A stretch of 42,530 bases of DNA from Saksenaea vasiformis B4078 (lineage: Eukaryota; Mucoromycota; Mucoromycetes; Mucorales; Saksenaeaceae), in contig JNDT01001354.1 in assembly GCA_000697055.1 (NCBI GenBank), positions 1 to 42,530 of the forward strand, written 5' to 3'. The stretch's first letter is position 1; every line of letters begins with the position of its first letter. The notes beneath the pieces are model-generated. The model ran no database searches, was not told where the DNA came from, and saw only the letters and a list, made by a program, of their open reading frames with translations. The position numbers and the translations under genes are program-made. Positions 10,064 to 19,728 of the stretch are shown piece after piece.

Positions 10064-10839
10064 ATGGTGGATACCGCAACAATGCAGGAGCAGATAGACA
10101 CGCTCAAAATCCTAAGGTACGATTTCGTCGACTGAGACCCGCCTTGTGATTCATTGGGGAAACAGACAAAACACGCAAGCTCTTATGGATTGCAAGGCCA
10201 TGCTGATTCAGAAGACAGAATCACTTGAGCAGAAGCAAAACTTACTGGAGGAGATCACTGCAGAACGGCGGCGTTTACAGAAGGAAAAGAAAAAGCTGCT
10301 AGAAATGATCCAGAACGTTCAACGTGATATGGAGACAGTAAGCCAGACATTGGTACTGATACCAGCTCGTATAACTTGTTAACGTAGATGACCGAAATGG
10401 AACAATCTCTAGGGCGAGAACGTGACGATTTGCAAGAAACCGTCAGCCGAATAAGGAAGGACGAGTATGAGCCTTTGCATGGTATGTCTGTCGATTTTCC
10501 TTGAGAGCATCTTGTCTCACAACTTGAAAGATAAAGTGAATGAAATGCGTGTACAAAAAGGATTACAAAAGTTACCACATCTTCAGATGGAGTTGGAAGC
10601 ACAGATGGCAAGGTAAAAGCAAAAGAGAAGGGGAACTTAGCGTTTGACGTCATGCTATGTATAGAACGCTGGAAGATCAGCGAGAAAGATGGCAGCAACA
10701 TGGTGACACCAGTTCAGCTGTTTCCTCTGCTCTTTTATCATCATCATCGTCGTCGTCGGCAGAAGTCGGATCATCACGTCGTAGGGGAACACCATCTATT
10801 CCAAGTGGACGAGGTAGACCAAGAAAGACTAGACGATAA
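10064..10839 (+). CDS. ZC4H2-like coiled-coil protein lacking the zinc finger
   Basis: Five exons by eye (10064-10116, 10166-10337, 10388-10481, 10531-10612, 10665-10839), 191 aa. Residues ~10-125 form a long coiled coil. The conserved block that follows (RKDEYEPLHDKVNEMR, GLQKLPHLQ, YLEDQRERWQQ) matches the core of metazoan ZC4H2 (HDEYKPLKEHVDALR, GLQRLPDL, DYFEKQKAEWQ). In animals the protein ends with a C4H2 zinc finger. Here the C-terminus is a Ser-rich run, then GRGRPRKTRR, an AT-hook-like basic tail, with no Cys pairs. Animal ZC4H2 is nuclear and works with RNF220 in ubiquitin-dependent control. Whether that role holds here is unknown. The basic tail suggests nuclear or DNA association, which is inference. 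Confidence 0.82.
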
Positions 10840-12320
10840 GGACTCTTTGTTTGTTGCAGTTCTTTGTTTTGTACATACTTTTTCATCCCACCCATTTTTT
10901 GTTCTCTTTTGTTTATAAAAAGCTTAGTGTTGCAGATCCCTACTGTAGGTTCGTAACTCCATAAATAATGGGCATATAGGCTATGAGTGCGTTGTTCGTT
11001 GTCATGATTATCGTTTTCAAAGAAAACAGTATGCTGCATTCCATACAACACAATGCAAGTCATTCGGCACAATTATTGGGTTTTTTTTTTATGGCAAGGT
11101 TAAAGTTGAATTGGCTCGTGCTTTTTCATGGTACACTGATCAGCACGCTTCCCTTGTACAAAGAAGATCACATTAGAAGTTAATGCCAAGTGCTTTAAAC
11201 TTGTCCAGGAAGAACAAGTAAACCCCAGTGATATATAAGGATACGATTGCATCATAAAGCAGAACCAATGATTCGGAAAGAAAGACTCGTGGCCTTCCTG
11301 TCCATGTTTCAAGATCATATCTGTGGCCACATGGCCAGACCATCAACATCATTGTTTACGCAACGCACTCATCCATCGTAACGTTAACCTACGACTAAAC
11401 ACACGTTGCATTTTCCACCAGCGCGTTTCCAAAAGATATTTATGATAGCATTGTTTCCCACAAACACGAACCCCATGGAAAAGACGAAGTCACCGTAACT
11501 TTGCTCAACCAGATATTGCTCTGGATGTTCCTGGTGTATAAAGAAGCTCAGCCGATGTGAACTGTAAAATAGCCAATCAAATAAAGAGCGGCACCCATGC
11601 CGAATGTAATGCATGTGCATTGTACCAATGACTTTGTATTTCTGTTACACATATTCACAGAATCAGCATGAATGTGGAGAGAGAGAGAGAAAAAAAGAAC
11701 CAAGAGACGTGCTCGATGAGGTTTGGATAAATGATACGTTACAAAAAAACGTGAATTAGTAATATATCAATCAAGTTTGCTGTCAGTCAAGCTTCTTGGC
11801 CCAATCGAATGCCCTGGGCGTGAGCAAATTCAAAGTCGTCTGTATAGCGATTATGCGTACTCAATCATTATGAACGCACCAATCACAATGAAACGAAAAG
11901 AAAACACTTGTAGCGGACGCATTACTCACCCATCCGACAACGGGGGACCAGCGAAATCAGACTACTTTCATGTATAAAACCATTATCGAGCATGGTTGCA
12001 AGAGAGAAAGGACTGCTGTTTATTTGAATCATTACAATTTCTCCATTAAGTCGTTGATTTCTCTATTTGGAAATCTGATGCTGCGTGACATGGAGTGATA
12101 CAGAAAAGGGTTTCAAATGGTTTCTCCGTCCTTCCACACTTTTTCCTCTTTCTCTCTCTTTCCTTTGAAGAATCATGCAAACATAAACGAGCTATATCTA
12201 TATTTTTAAGTAATATATGGATCTCCTCCTCATCAAAAAGACAACCAGGAAAATTACCTTACGGCAACTACCTATAATACATACACAAACATTATTTATA
12301 ACATACATACGCATCGCATC
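10840..12320. other. Intergenic, no gene seen
   Basis: There are only short frames. A (GA)n run lies at 11677-11690. The last 300 bp are AT-rich with many ATACATAC motifs and probably hold the promoter of the methyltransferase gene. Confidence 0.5.
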
Positions 12321-13993
12321 ATGGGGCTATCATTAAGCAAACGAAAGAAAAAACAATCTGTTAATACAAGCCAGTTGGGTACTGTCTCCAGTAGTAGTGG
12401 AAGTACAAGACGAGGAAGCCGCGCATCCAATGTTCATTTCGCCTTGAGTTTGACTGGTTCCCATGCATCCAAAAGAGCACAGAGAGGAGAAGCAAGCATG
12501 AGTACCGTCAGTGGTCACAGTATATCGGCCAGGAACACCTACCAAGGCTTGGTGAATCGCATACGGAATCATAGCAAGTCATCCTCCGTTGCATCTTCCG
12601 TTGCCACGTCGACCACCACAGCAAGAAAAGATCCAGTATCATTCGACGGCGGTTCCGCGATGGCTGCTGCTGTTCATGCTGCAGCTTCTGCCACTGCTTT
12701 CTCTGCTGCCTCCTCTTCTTTCTCCTCCATCGACGCGCTGGACGCACCCAATACAGAACCAGCTAAAAGCAGTTTCCAAAAGCTCATTGCTGAACAGTCA
12801 CCAAACGATCACCATATAACGCCCGTGATTCCAAAATATCTAAGCGAACTGATTCTGATGAATCTATACATGCTTCCGGAGAATGATACCGAAAGGCGAA
12901 AAGAATATGATAAGTAAGTCATGATATAATCATTCTAATCTATCAGTGCATTAACCTCTTTTCTTCTCCTTCTCCTTCTTCTTTACTATTAGACAGCAGC
13001 GCCAAGTATGTTTTGACCCTATTTGTTACGCGATAAAGTTCCAAATAACTCATTTTTCTTCTTTGTTACAGCATTATATGTTAAAGCATGTGTGGGGCAG
13101 CAATTTTCAGATTCCTCTTGAATCTCCAAGCTTAATTGTTGACTGGTGTTGTGGTACAGGTTAGCATTTGTAACAAGAAAAAGAGGAAAAAAGAAAAGAG
13201 ACTAAGCAATGCAAGGTGTTTGGGTAATGGAAATGGCTCAGGATTTTCCGAACGCGCAAGTCGTCGGCATTGATTATAGTGCTGCCACTTTAAGTAGCTT
13301 CACTCATACCAAAAATATACGATTCCAAAAAGCAATTATCCACGAAGGCGACAACGGGTTTGATGCCTTTGAAGATAATGTGGTAGATTATGTGATGATG
13401 CGAGATGTCTGGCTGGTCAATTCGCCAAGTCACAAATGGATCAGCATGTTCAAGGATATTAAACGTGTCCTAAAACCAGGTGGATGGATAGAGATCTATG
13501 AACAAGGTAAGAATGAAACCTATGCAGACGCATCTTAATGGTATGGATAGATTTAGGAATAATGTCCCCTGGTCCACACATGGAAGCCTTTGACAGATGG
13601 TTTGATACCTTCTTCGAAAAAGTGGGAATCCAACGCAATATCACCCTGCGGCTTGGTGAATTTTTATCAGAATGTGGCTATATCGTTGTGGATGAACGAG
13701 CACTCGAATTGCCTCTCGGCGAGTGGCCAACCACTTCAGGTAAGTCCTCTCCTACCCATGCGCAAACCTTCTTGGGTCCTAATCACGTGTGTATTACAGC
13801 TCTGAAGGAGACGGGATATTTGTTCAAGGACTTGATGGACAGAAGGTTCCGCACACTCAAACTATGGTTGTGTGAGTACAATCATGTGTCGGAAGCAGAG
13901 CTTTTGAGCACACTTTCCAAAGGGATCGAAGAATGTGAAAAATCAAAGACACGAATGGGCTGGCATTACTACGCAGCCCGTAAACCTCTCTAG
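12321..13993 (+). CDS. Class I SAM-dependent methyltransferase with Ser-rich N-terminus
   Basis: Six exons by eye (12321-12913, 12993-13005, 13072-13159, 13216-13506, 13551-13739, 13800-13993), about 455 aa. The second exon is only 13 nt. The acceptor of exon 5 could also be at 13557, which removes two residues. The protein starts MGLSLSKRKKK, which fits an N-myristoylation signal (Gly2, Ser6) plus a basic patch. Residues ~10-170 are Ser/Thr-rich and low complexity. The Rossmann domain has motif I DWCCGTGVWVMEMA (~226), AQVVGIDYS at strand 2, DYVMMRDVWL and the LKPGGWIEIYEQ post-motif. This layout is common in mucoralean methyltransferases. The substrate is unknown; membrane tethering is inferred from the N-terminus. 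Confidence 0.87.
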
Positions 13994-14212
13994 CTTCTTG
14001 TCTTATTTTTTTTCTTAAAATCAGAGAAAGCTGTGCTTTTTCTTCTTTCTTTCTTTCTTATTCTGTACATCTATAAGCAGCCATTCTGATAAAAAAGGGT
14101 CTTTTTTACAAAAGATGGAACACCGAAAACCGTTATCTATGAATTCTCTGCCTCGGCATCTTCTAATTCCTTTAGTTCCTTGGCGATCTTTTCGAGACAA
14201 TCAATATCAGCT

Positions 14213-15920
14213 CTAATACGTAGCAGCTCCTACCTTTTCTAGTTCCTCTAGATCCCAACCAATATCGCCTTTGTCAACCACAAAGTGATGCAGTTCGTGA
14301 GCCAATGTACGGAGCACATGGTCACTAAAACATACTTGATGAGCACAGCCTCTTAACACTATCTTCGTACCTCGCGTGCTGTATCCATACACAATAATCA
14401 TCCAGCCAGATCTTGCTATAGACATAGTAGACGTCATGATGATCAAACATGTCCTTGAGTTCCAGTAGCGCTTTGAGTATTGCCCGCTTTCCAAGTCGGA
14501 AGAGGATGTACACATCTTGTAAGACCTTTTCACATAATCCAAAGTGACGATACAGAGGATAAGCCAGTACGCGTCGGAAACTTGCGGTCAGCGCTTCTTT
14601 CAAGGTTGTAAATTGCTATTAATCAATCTTTTAATACGCAGCGCTGTGTCATTTTTTTCTCTACCTCCAAACAGGAAATGGTCGGACTGATTTTTCCAAT
14701 GCACCACACAGATTCCACGGTATTCTCACCTTCGGAAATACGATGATTATAAGAATAGGCAAATAAAATGTCAACCAATCCCAGGTATGTAATTTTCTCA
14801 TTCGATAAAAGATCTATGCAGGATCGTCAGATCTGGATCGTCGTAAACAGCACTTACATTCTTTATGTGGAAGGTCACGCATCATCGCTTCATCTTTACT
14901 TGAAAATTTGACTAGCGATTCTTTATGATCCGAAATGGTCAGGGAACCCATGTCAATATCGACATTTTCCTCGCCAACTTCCTGGATCAATGGTGCTGGC
15001 ATAAACGTGTGAACAAAAAAGAATCATAAACTATTAAGTTTACCTTTTGGAGCCAATTTTTCCTGTTCTGCTTTTGCATTTTTTTGTATACGACGAAGCT
15101 CTTTCGACCAGATCGGCTTGTACTTCATTACGCGCTGAATTTCTTCGTCGTGAACAAAGTCCATCGCGTAATAATCTTCATCGAATTTGAGATCTTCGCG
15201 TTCCAGCCTGTCTTTTCGTCTGGATTCCATGGTCGATTTTTCAGGCTCGCTAATATCAATGATTTCATTCATCGTTTCCTGCACATGAGTGAAGTAGCCA
15301 CTGTATTGATTGTTAAAGCCGTAGGACGTCTGGATCATCAGTTCATCCTTGGGCAATTCCTGGGGCAATTCCCAGTTAAAATCCACCGCTGCAAAAGTTG
15401 TTAGAATAAATTGAAGTGGGCCGTCTCTGTAGATTACCATCTTGCAATACATCTGTCTCTGTTGGCTCTTCCCCAATGACCTCGATCAAGGGCTTTTTCG
15501 GTTGATCTTTTTCTGTCTTTTCTCCACGTCGGGCCAACAACTTGGTCAATAGATCAAGATCGGGAAAATGCTCTCCTTTTGTCTCTTTGGATATGCGGAC
15601 AGTGAATTCACCTGAGGAAGGGTCGTACACGGCTTTAGAATCATCATCTTCGATTAGATTTCCGGGAAAATAGAGTCTAAGGACAAGGATAAATCACTCT
15701 GAAACACTCACGGCGAAAGATAAGATATTACCTCAAGAAATAAGGCCGTAAAAATAACCGGAATTCATTGTTTTGGACGTGGAGATCGACATCTTGCGCC
15801 TAGTCATGGACTTAACTCAATGCTCATGACTTCAGTGAAACGTACTCTGACATACGGTGTTTTTACAATGATAGTGACAGAAGCGTCATCTTGTTCTACT
15901 TTAAATGAAGGAGTGATCAT
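14213..15920 (-). CDS. SHQ1: SHQ1, H/ACA snoRNP assembly chaperone
   Basis: Eight exons by eye (15846-15920, 15732-15799, 15438-15676, 15044-15388, 14858-14995, 14665-14813, 14371-14615, 14213-14324), about 431 aa. The N-terminal CS domain begins MITPSFKVEQDDASV and contains PYFLRLYFPGNLIEDD and LDLLTKLLARRG. The Shq1 domain follows with GFNNQYSGYF, DEDYYAMDF, AYSYNHRISEGENTVES, TASFRRVLAYPLYRHF and DVYYVYSKIWLDDYCVW. SHQ1 holds the pseudouridine synthase Cbf5/dyskerin before H/ACA RNP assembly in the nucleus. The frame stops at 14213 right after IGWDLEELEK. A coding-like stretch continues one frame away (RIRADIDCLEK ... AEAENS, stop 14137-14139), so a one-base frame difference or an unseen splice may shorten the C-terminus. 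Convergent with the methyltransferase gene. Confidence 0.94.
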
Positions 15921-17761
15921 GTCACGTTTTGCCAGTGGACAGTTGCAGCCATTTCGTTCGAATTTTTTCTTTTTTTTTTTTTTGCCGTCACAAGTCGATC
16001 TGCGTTTATGCGCTTTTTTTTTCTGACTTGCTCACTAAACGAGGCTCATTTCATTCTGCGGTATGCTGTATTGCCAATACCTGGAAAGGATAATAAAATA
16101 AACATTACTGTTGTCTATTTGCTGTACAATGATCCTATATACATTTGCCATAATTTATACGGCTATTGACAAAAGTTATAGCAATCAACAAAGACATATC
16201 AGACGTGACCGTAGTACAAATCATGTCCAGTCGCCCTAAAAACTTGAAGGTTATAGCTGTTTTGACCGCATCATATGATATCTCACCAATAATTAAAAAT
16301 TGCCCTTTTGGCAGAATCAGCTTTACTGTTTTCTTTTTGAATACCAATCGCCAAGGAAAAGTTGGATATGCGTCATTTGTAATGACATGTGTCTGGCCCC
16401 CGCTGTGGAAGCAAACTTTATTCTAGAGGCACAAAAAGTTATTCATAAGCCGTGAATCGATACCGAGTTACTTACTATAGGGTAATTCTGCGGGTTTACA
16501 GGTGGTACATCCTTCGTCTCATAGGGCGCGTACAGGATAGATTGATTCACAAACCGAAGAAAGTACTATTTTTACTGTTTACCTTTTTCGGAGGATTTGA
16601 AGCGATCTGCTTACTTAAGTGATGAACATGCGTTACACCACAGTCGAATAAAGGTCATGCAACCTAACCGACATGAGTGACCCTGTGTGAATGGTCAATT
16701 AGAAGGCATACCGGGGATGCAATGAACGAGAGCAGAGCCGAAGGAAAAAAGGAAATGCTTTTCTCTTTCAATAGTCTTTATGATAAGATGGTTGACTCAC
16801 CACACAAAGCTCTTCTTTCATTTAAATCTCCTTTATTTGCTTTGAATTAGATCAGTTTAATTTTGTGCCATGTATCTGTCCTTATCGCGTTGCATCCATG
16901 CAAGAATGGTAAAGCCAGATCCAGTGACGCTTTAACCAATTATGCAACGACGGGGAAAATCACCAAGAAAAGACACTGTACACTTAAAAGTTGGCCGAGA
17001 AATGGGGGTGGCTAAACTACGGAAAAGATATACCGGCACGTGGACTTCAGGAAACTGCTGGTAAACTTGCAGCACGCGCCATCAATAAAGACGGCAAGTG
17101 CGGTTAAAACAAGAAAGAAAGAAAAAAAAAAGGTTGCTAATCCTGTAGCATGCGGCAGCGCCTCCTTCCTGATCAACATACTTACCCCGTCTATGGACTT
17201 CTCATTGTCAGGCTTTCGATGCAGAAGAATATTGGTCGTTTCTCATTTGATATCGGTTAAGCTTCGTTAGAACAATCTTGACGCGTAAACACCTGCAATC
17301 ACGTCGGGAAAAATCCAAGAGCATAACTTACATGATCGGTCCAGTCACTTGCATTTACCTGACTACTAGCATTCCAACTTTTAAAAAAAAGTTGCAGAAC
17401 GTAGACCCCATGAACAATTGACGCCGGCGGCGCTGACTATCGCGCCTTATCCTCTTTCCGGACGTCCGACAGAATAGCTTGGATGCGCTTTTGTTCGTAC
17501 ATTTTCCCCTCCTTCCTGAAGTGTTGTAGAAATGGCACCTAGTCTAGTCTATGGTTGTAGGTTTCGTCACAGTGTATTTTCACCTGATAGATGTCAATTT
17601 AAGCTGAAGGAATGAAGGAGAGCTAGAAAGGAACAAATGACGAATCAGGCAAACACGAGAATGGTCTTGGATGCAGCATTACCGTCATTCTTACCACCTC
17701 CCTCCCATTGGTGGCAATTAAATGTTTGGGGTTCTTCGGCTCGATGTTCGGTCTCTATTGG
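15921..17761. other. Intergenic, no gene seen
   Basis: Contains T-runs (15966-15982, 16012-16021) and short AT-driven frames. It must hold the SHQ1 promoter at its left end. No protein family or RNA gene recognised. Confidence 0.5.
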
Positions 17762-17767
17762 TATAAA
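17762..17767 (+). promoter_or_regulatory. TATA box of small secreted-protein gene
   Basis: TATAAA lies 45 bp upstream of the ATG at 17812, giving a short leader. This is typical of strongly expressed small fungal genes. Confidence 0.5.
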
Positions 17768-17811
17768 GCGATACGAACTCTCTTGAATTTCCCGTCACGT
17801 ACCTAACCGCC

Positions 17812-18018
17812 ATGAAACCATTCTCTGAAGCAGCTCTTTACATAGCAATTTTTTTGCTTCTTATTGTTACAACCATTGTGGATGCTCAGGATCCATGTGC
17901 AGGAAAATCTGACGGCGATGTATGCATTTTTCAACTTGGATCTATTATCGAACATGGGACATGCCGGAATGGTGTGTGTATTGTATCAACAAGTGAAAAA
18001 TCCAACCACGAACAATGA
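17812..18018 (+). CDS. Small secreted cysteine-rich peptide
   Basis: A single frame of 68 aa. Residues 1-25 form a clear signal peptide (MKPFSEAALY, then a hydrophobic core IAIFLLLIVTTIV) with likely cleavage after DA. The mature ~43 residues contain four Cys in CAGKSDGDVC and GTCRNGVC, enough for two disulphides. A TATA box precedes it at a suitable distance. No family is recognised with confidence; it resembles effector-like or antimicrobial-like small secreted fungal proteins only in layout. An alternative splice from GTATCA (17970) to an acceptor at about 18094 would replace the tail with two more Cys, which is not decidable here. It converges on PSF3. Confidence 0.55.
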   Translation: MKPFSEAALYIAIFLLLIVTTIVDAQDPCAGKSDGDVCIFQLGSIIEHGTCRNGVCIVSTSEKSNHEQ

Positions 18019-18290
18019 CAAGCAGAAAAGGGAAAAGAAGGAAATAGGTTCAAATCCGTCGACGTATAAGTAAACAAAAAAAAACTATTTTATGCAGCAT
18101 TGCTATGACGGAATCCAAATGTATGCCAACAGAAGTGAAAGTTGTATCCGTCCAAATAACAATAAATAAATGTAGCCCCGTGACAAAGAGTATGTGCTAT
18201 TGCGAAGATAATGATGCTGATGATGATGAGATGAGAGGTGTGGAAAAGCGTGCTTTGAGCTCTGCGGATTTCAGTTGGTGTAGTGATCGA

Positions 18291-19140
18291 TTATGCCATT
18301 GTCGCGATAGGCTGCTGCTGTGCTGTCCAGCCTTCAATACTATCAGTGTAACAAAAAAAATAAGTTCTTCCGCTTTGTCAAAAGACCATACTTGCATTCG
18401 ATTTCTGTCTCGTCCAGACGTTGTAAGAATTCTTGACCTACAACATTGACACCACTCTGCGAAAAATCCATGATTTCTTTGAGACGCATCTTGAAAGCCT
18501 TGGGACATACAAGATTAAGAATCCAATAGTGCAAGCTATGCACAGAGTGTCTTTACCTCGGATAACGTTGGTGCCAAATCTTCATCCATAACTAATTCCA
18601 TAAGTTTTGTGCCAAAAAGGTAAAAATAAGGGCATAAAACCCGAAAATCGACGTTGAGAGCACTTGCGGCTAACGCGTTACGCACTCGTTTTCCATATGT
18701 TTTGGGGATTTCAACAGTTAGAAGTTTTCTAAAGCGTTTTGGCATTAAGTAAAAGGCGGATAGAACGTTGCGCGAAACTCACTCTCCGTTGGGCAGGCTA
18801 TGATTAACAAGAAGGGAGCGGATCAATTCATATCCATGTGATTTCTACTATTTCCTTTTCTTACGTGAACTGTGCTAATGTTTTCGCCATCCAGTACGGT
18901 AACTCGATACGCGTGTTTGCACGGACCTGGAAGACAATGTTGAGATGCCCATTCATTGGTACACAATTTGTTACTTACAATGGAATCATCACCCTGCACG
19001 TTGGCTTCGGCATCGACGTCATGAAGAAAAGTACATGGTATTTTCTAAAGAAAAGACTTAACTTCAAAAAACGCGGTCATATTTCATACAGTATGTTCGG
19101 CCAAGATAATATCAATGTCGTAGTACTCGTCGTTTTCCAT
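18291..19140 (-). CDS. PSF3: GINS complex subunit PSF3
   Basis: Seven exons by eye (19090-19140, 18979-19044, 18865-18926, 18783-18797, 18557-18728, 18392-18498, 18291-18339), 173 aa, close to yeast-size Psf3. The fourth exon is only 15 nt. Family landmarks are MENDEYYDIDIILAEHTKIP at the N-terminus, IELPYWMAKTLAQF, LLTVEIPKTYGKRVRNAL, VDFRVLCPYFYLFGTKLM, and FKMRLKEIMDFSQ with FLQRLDETE. PSF3 is one of four GINS subunits (SLD5, PSF1-3), which join Cdc45 and MCM2-7 in the CMG replicative helicase in the nucleus. The last exon (to ATMA) is the least certain part. Confidence 0.93.
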
Positions 19141-19577
19141 CCAGTACTTTTGTGAAAGAAAACAATGGCAAGGACGGTTATTTGCAGAATTCGTCCTGAA
19201 TTTCCTTTTTGTTTTGCGGGAAGTCAGCGTCATACAAAAGTCCGACGTATTTGCTGGATGTACCTGTTATGCACTATGAATTGGTAGGGCTTTCCAATAG
19301 AGTATACTCCATGCAACAATATAAAAAAAATAGAGAACTCAACATGGCTTTTCCTGCTTAGAAAGTGGGATAGTGTTGGCTTACGTGCATACTGAAGCTA
19401 TGTATAGGAGATATTGTGACTCTGTCCATAATAGAAAAGATGACTTCTGCTGGAGACAATTCCATTATCCCAAGCACTAGATAAAAAGCCAAGTGTATGT
19501 ACCTTTTCAATAAGCAGTATGTATTTTGAAAAAATTGAAATGTGTACGTTTAAGATGCAGTATGTTACTCTCTCTCT
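19141..19577. other. Intergenic between PSF3 and scaffold gene
   Basis: PSF3 promoter side. No gene seen. A (TC)n run lies at 19569-19581, next to the inverted repeat unit that follows. Confidence 0.5.
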
Positions 19578-19724
19578 CTCTGGTTATGTGGACGCGAATT
19601 ATTCCTTGGATTAACGCAAAACAACCTACTTCCCAATGAAAGGACGCACCACAGCCCAGCGCAAAATTTATTCGACTTGAATGTCATAATATTTATTTAA
19701 TGTAAATGCTCACTCAAAATGCAG
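19578..19724 (-). repeat. ~148-bp dispersed repeat, inverted copy
   Basis: Read on the minus strand, this matches 41123-41271 (+) from end to end. Shared landmarks are CTG.ATTTTGA.TGAGCAT, TTACAT.AAATAAAT, TTATG, AATAAA.TTTGCGC, TTTTGCGTTAA.CCAAGGAA and ATAACCAGAG. It begins five bases after the stop codon of the scaffold gene, so it forms that gene's 3' UTR. The other copy lies just behind the Fanzor1 stop inside the mobile element. No long terminal inverted repeats were seen. Confidence 0.85.
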
Positions 19725-19728
19725 TATG

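Noticed and set aside
18040..18060. GGTTCAAATCC, a tRNA B-box match
   Set aside because: No A-box at the right distance upstream and no cloverleaf can be folded.
18294..18449. 3' half of the plus-strand frame 18105-18449
   Set aside because: Overlaps PSF3 exons and intron on the other strand and has no coding character of its own.
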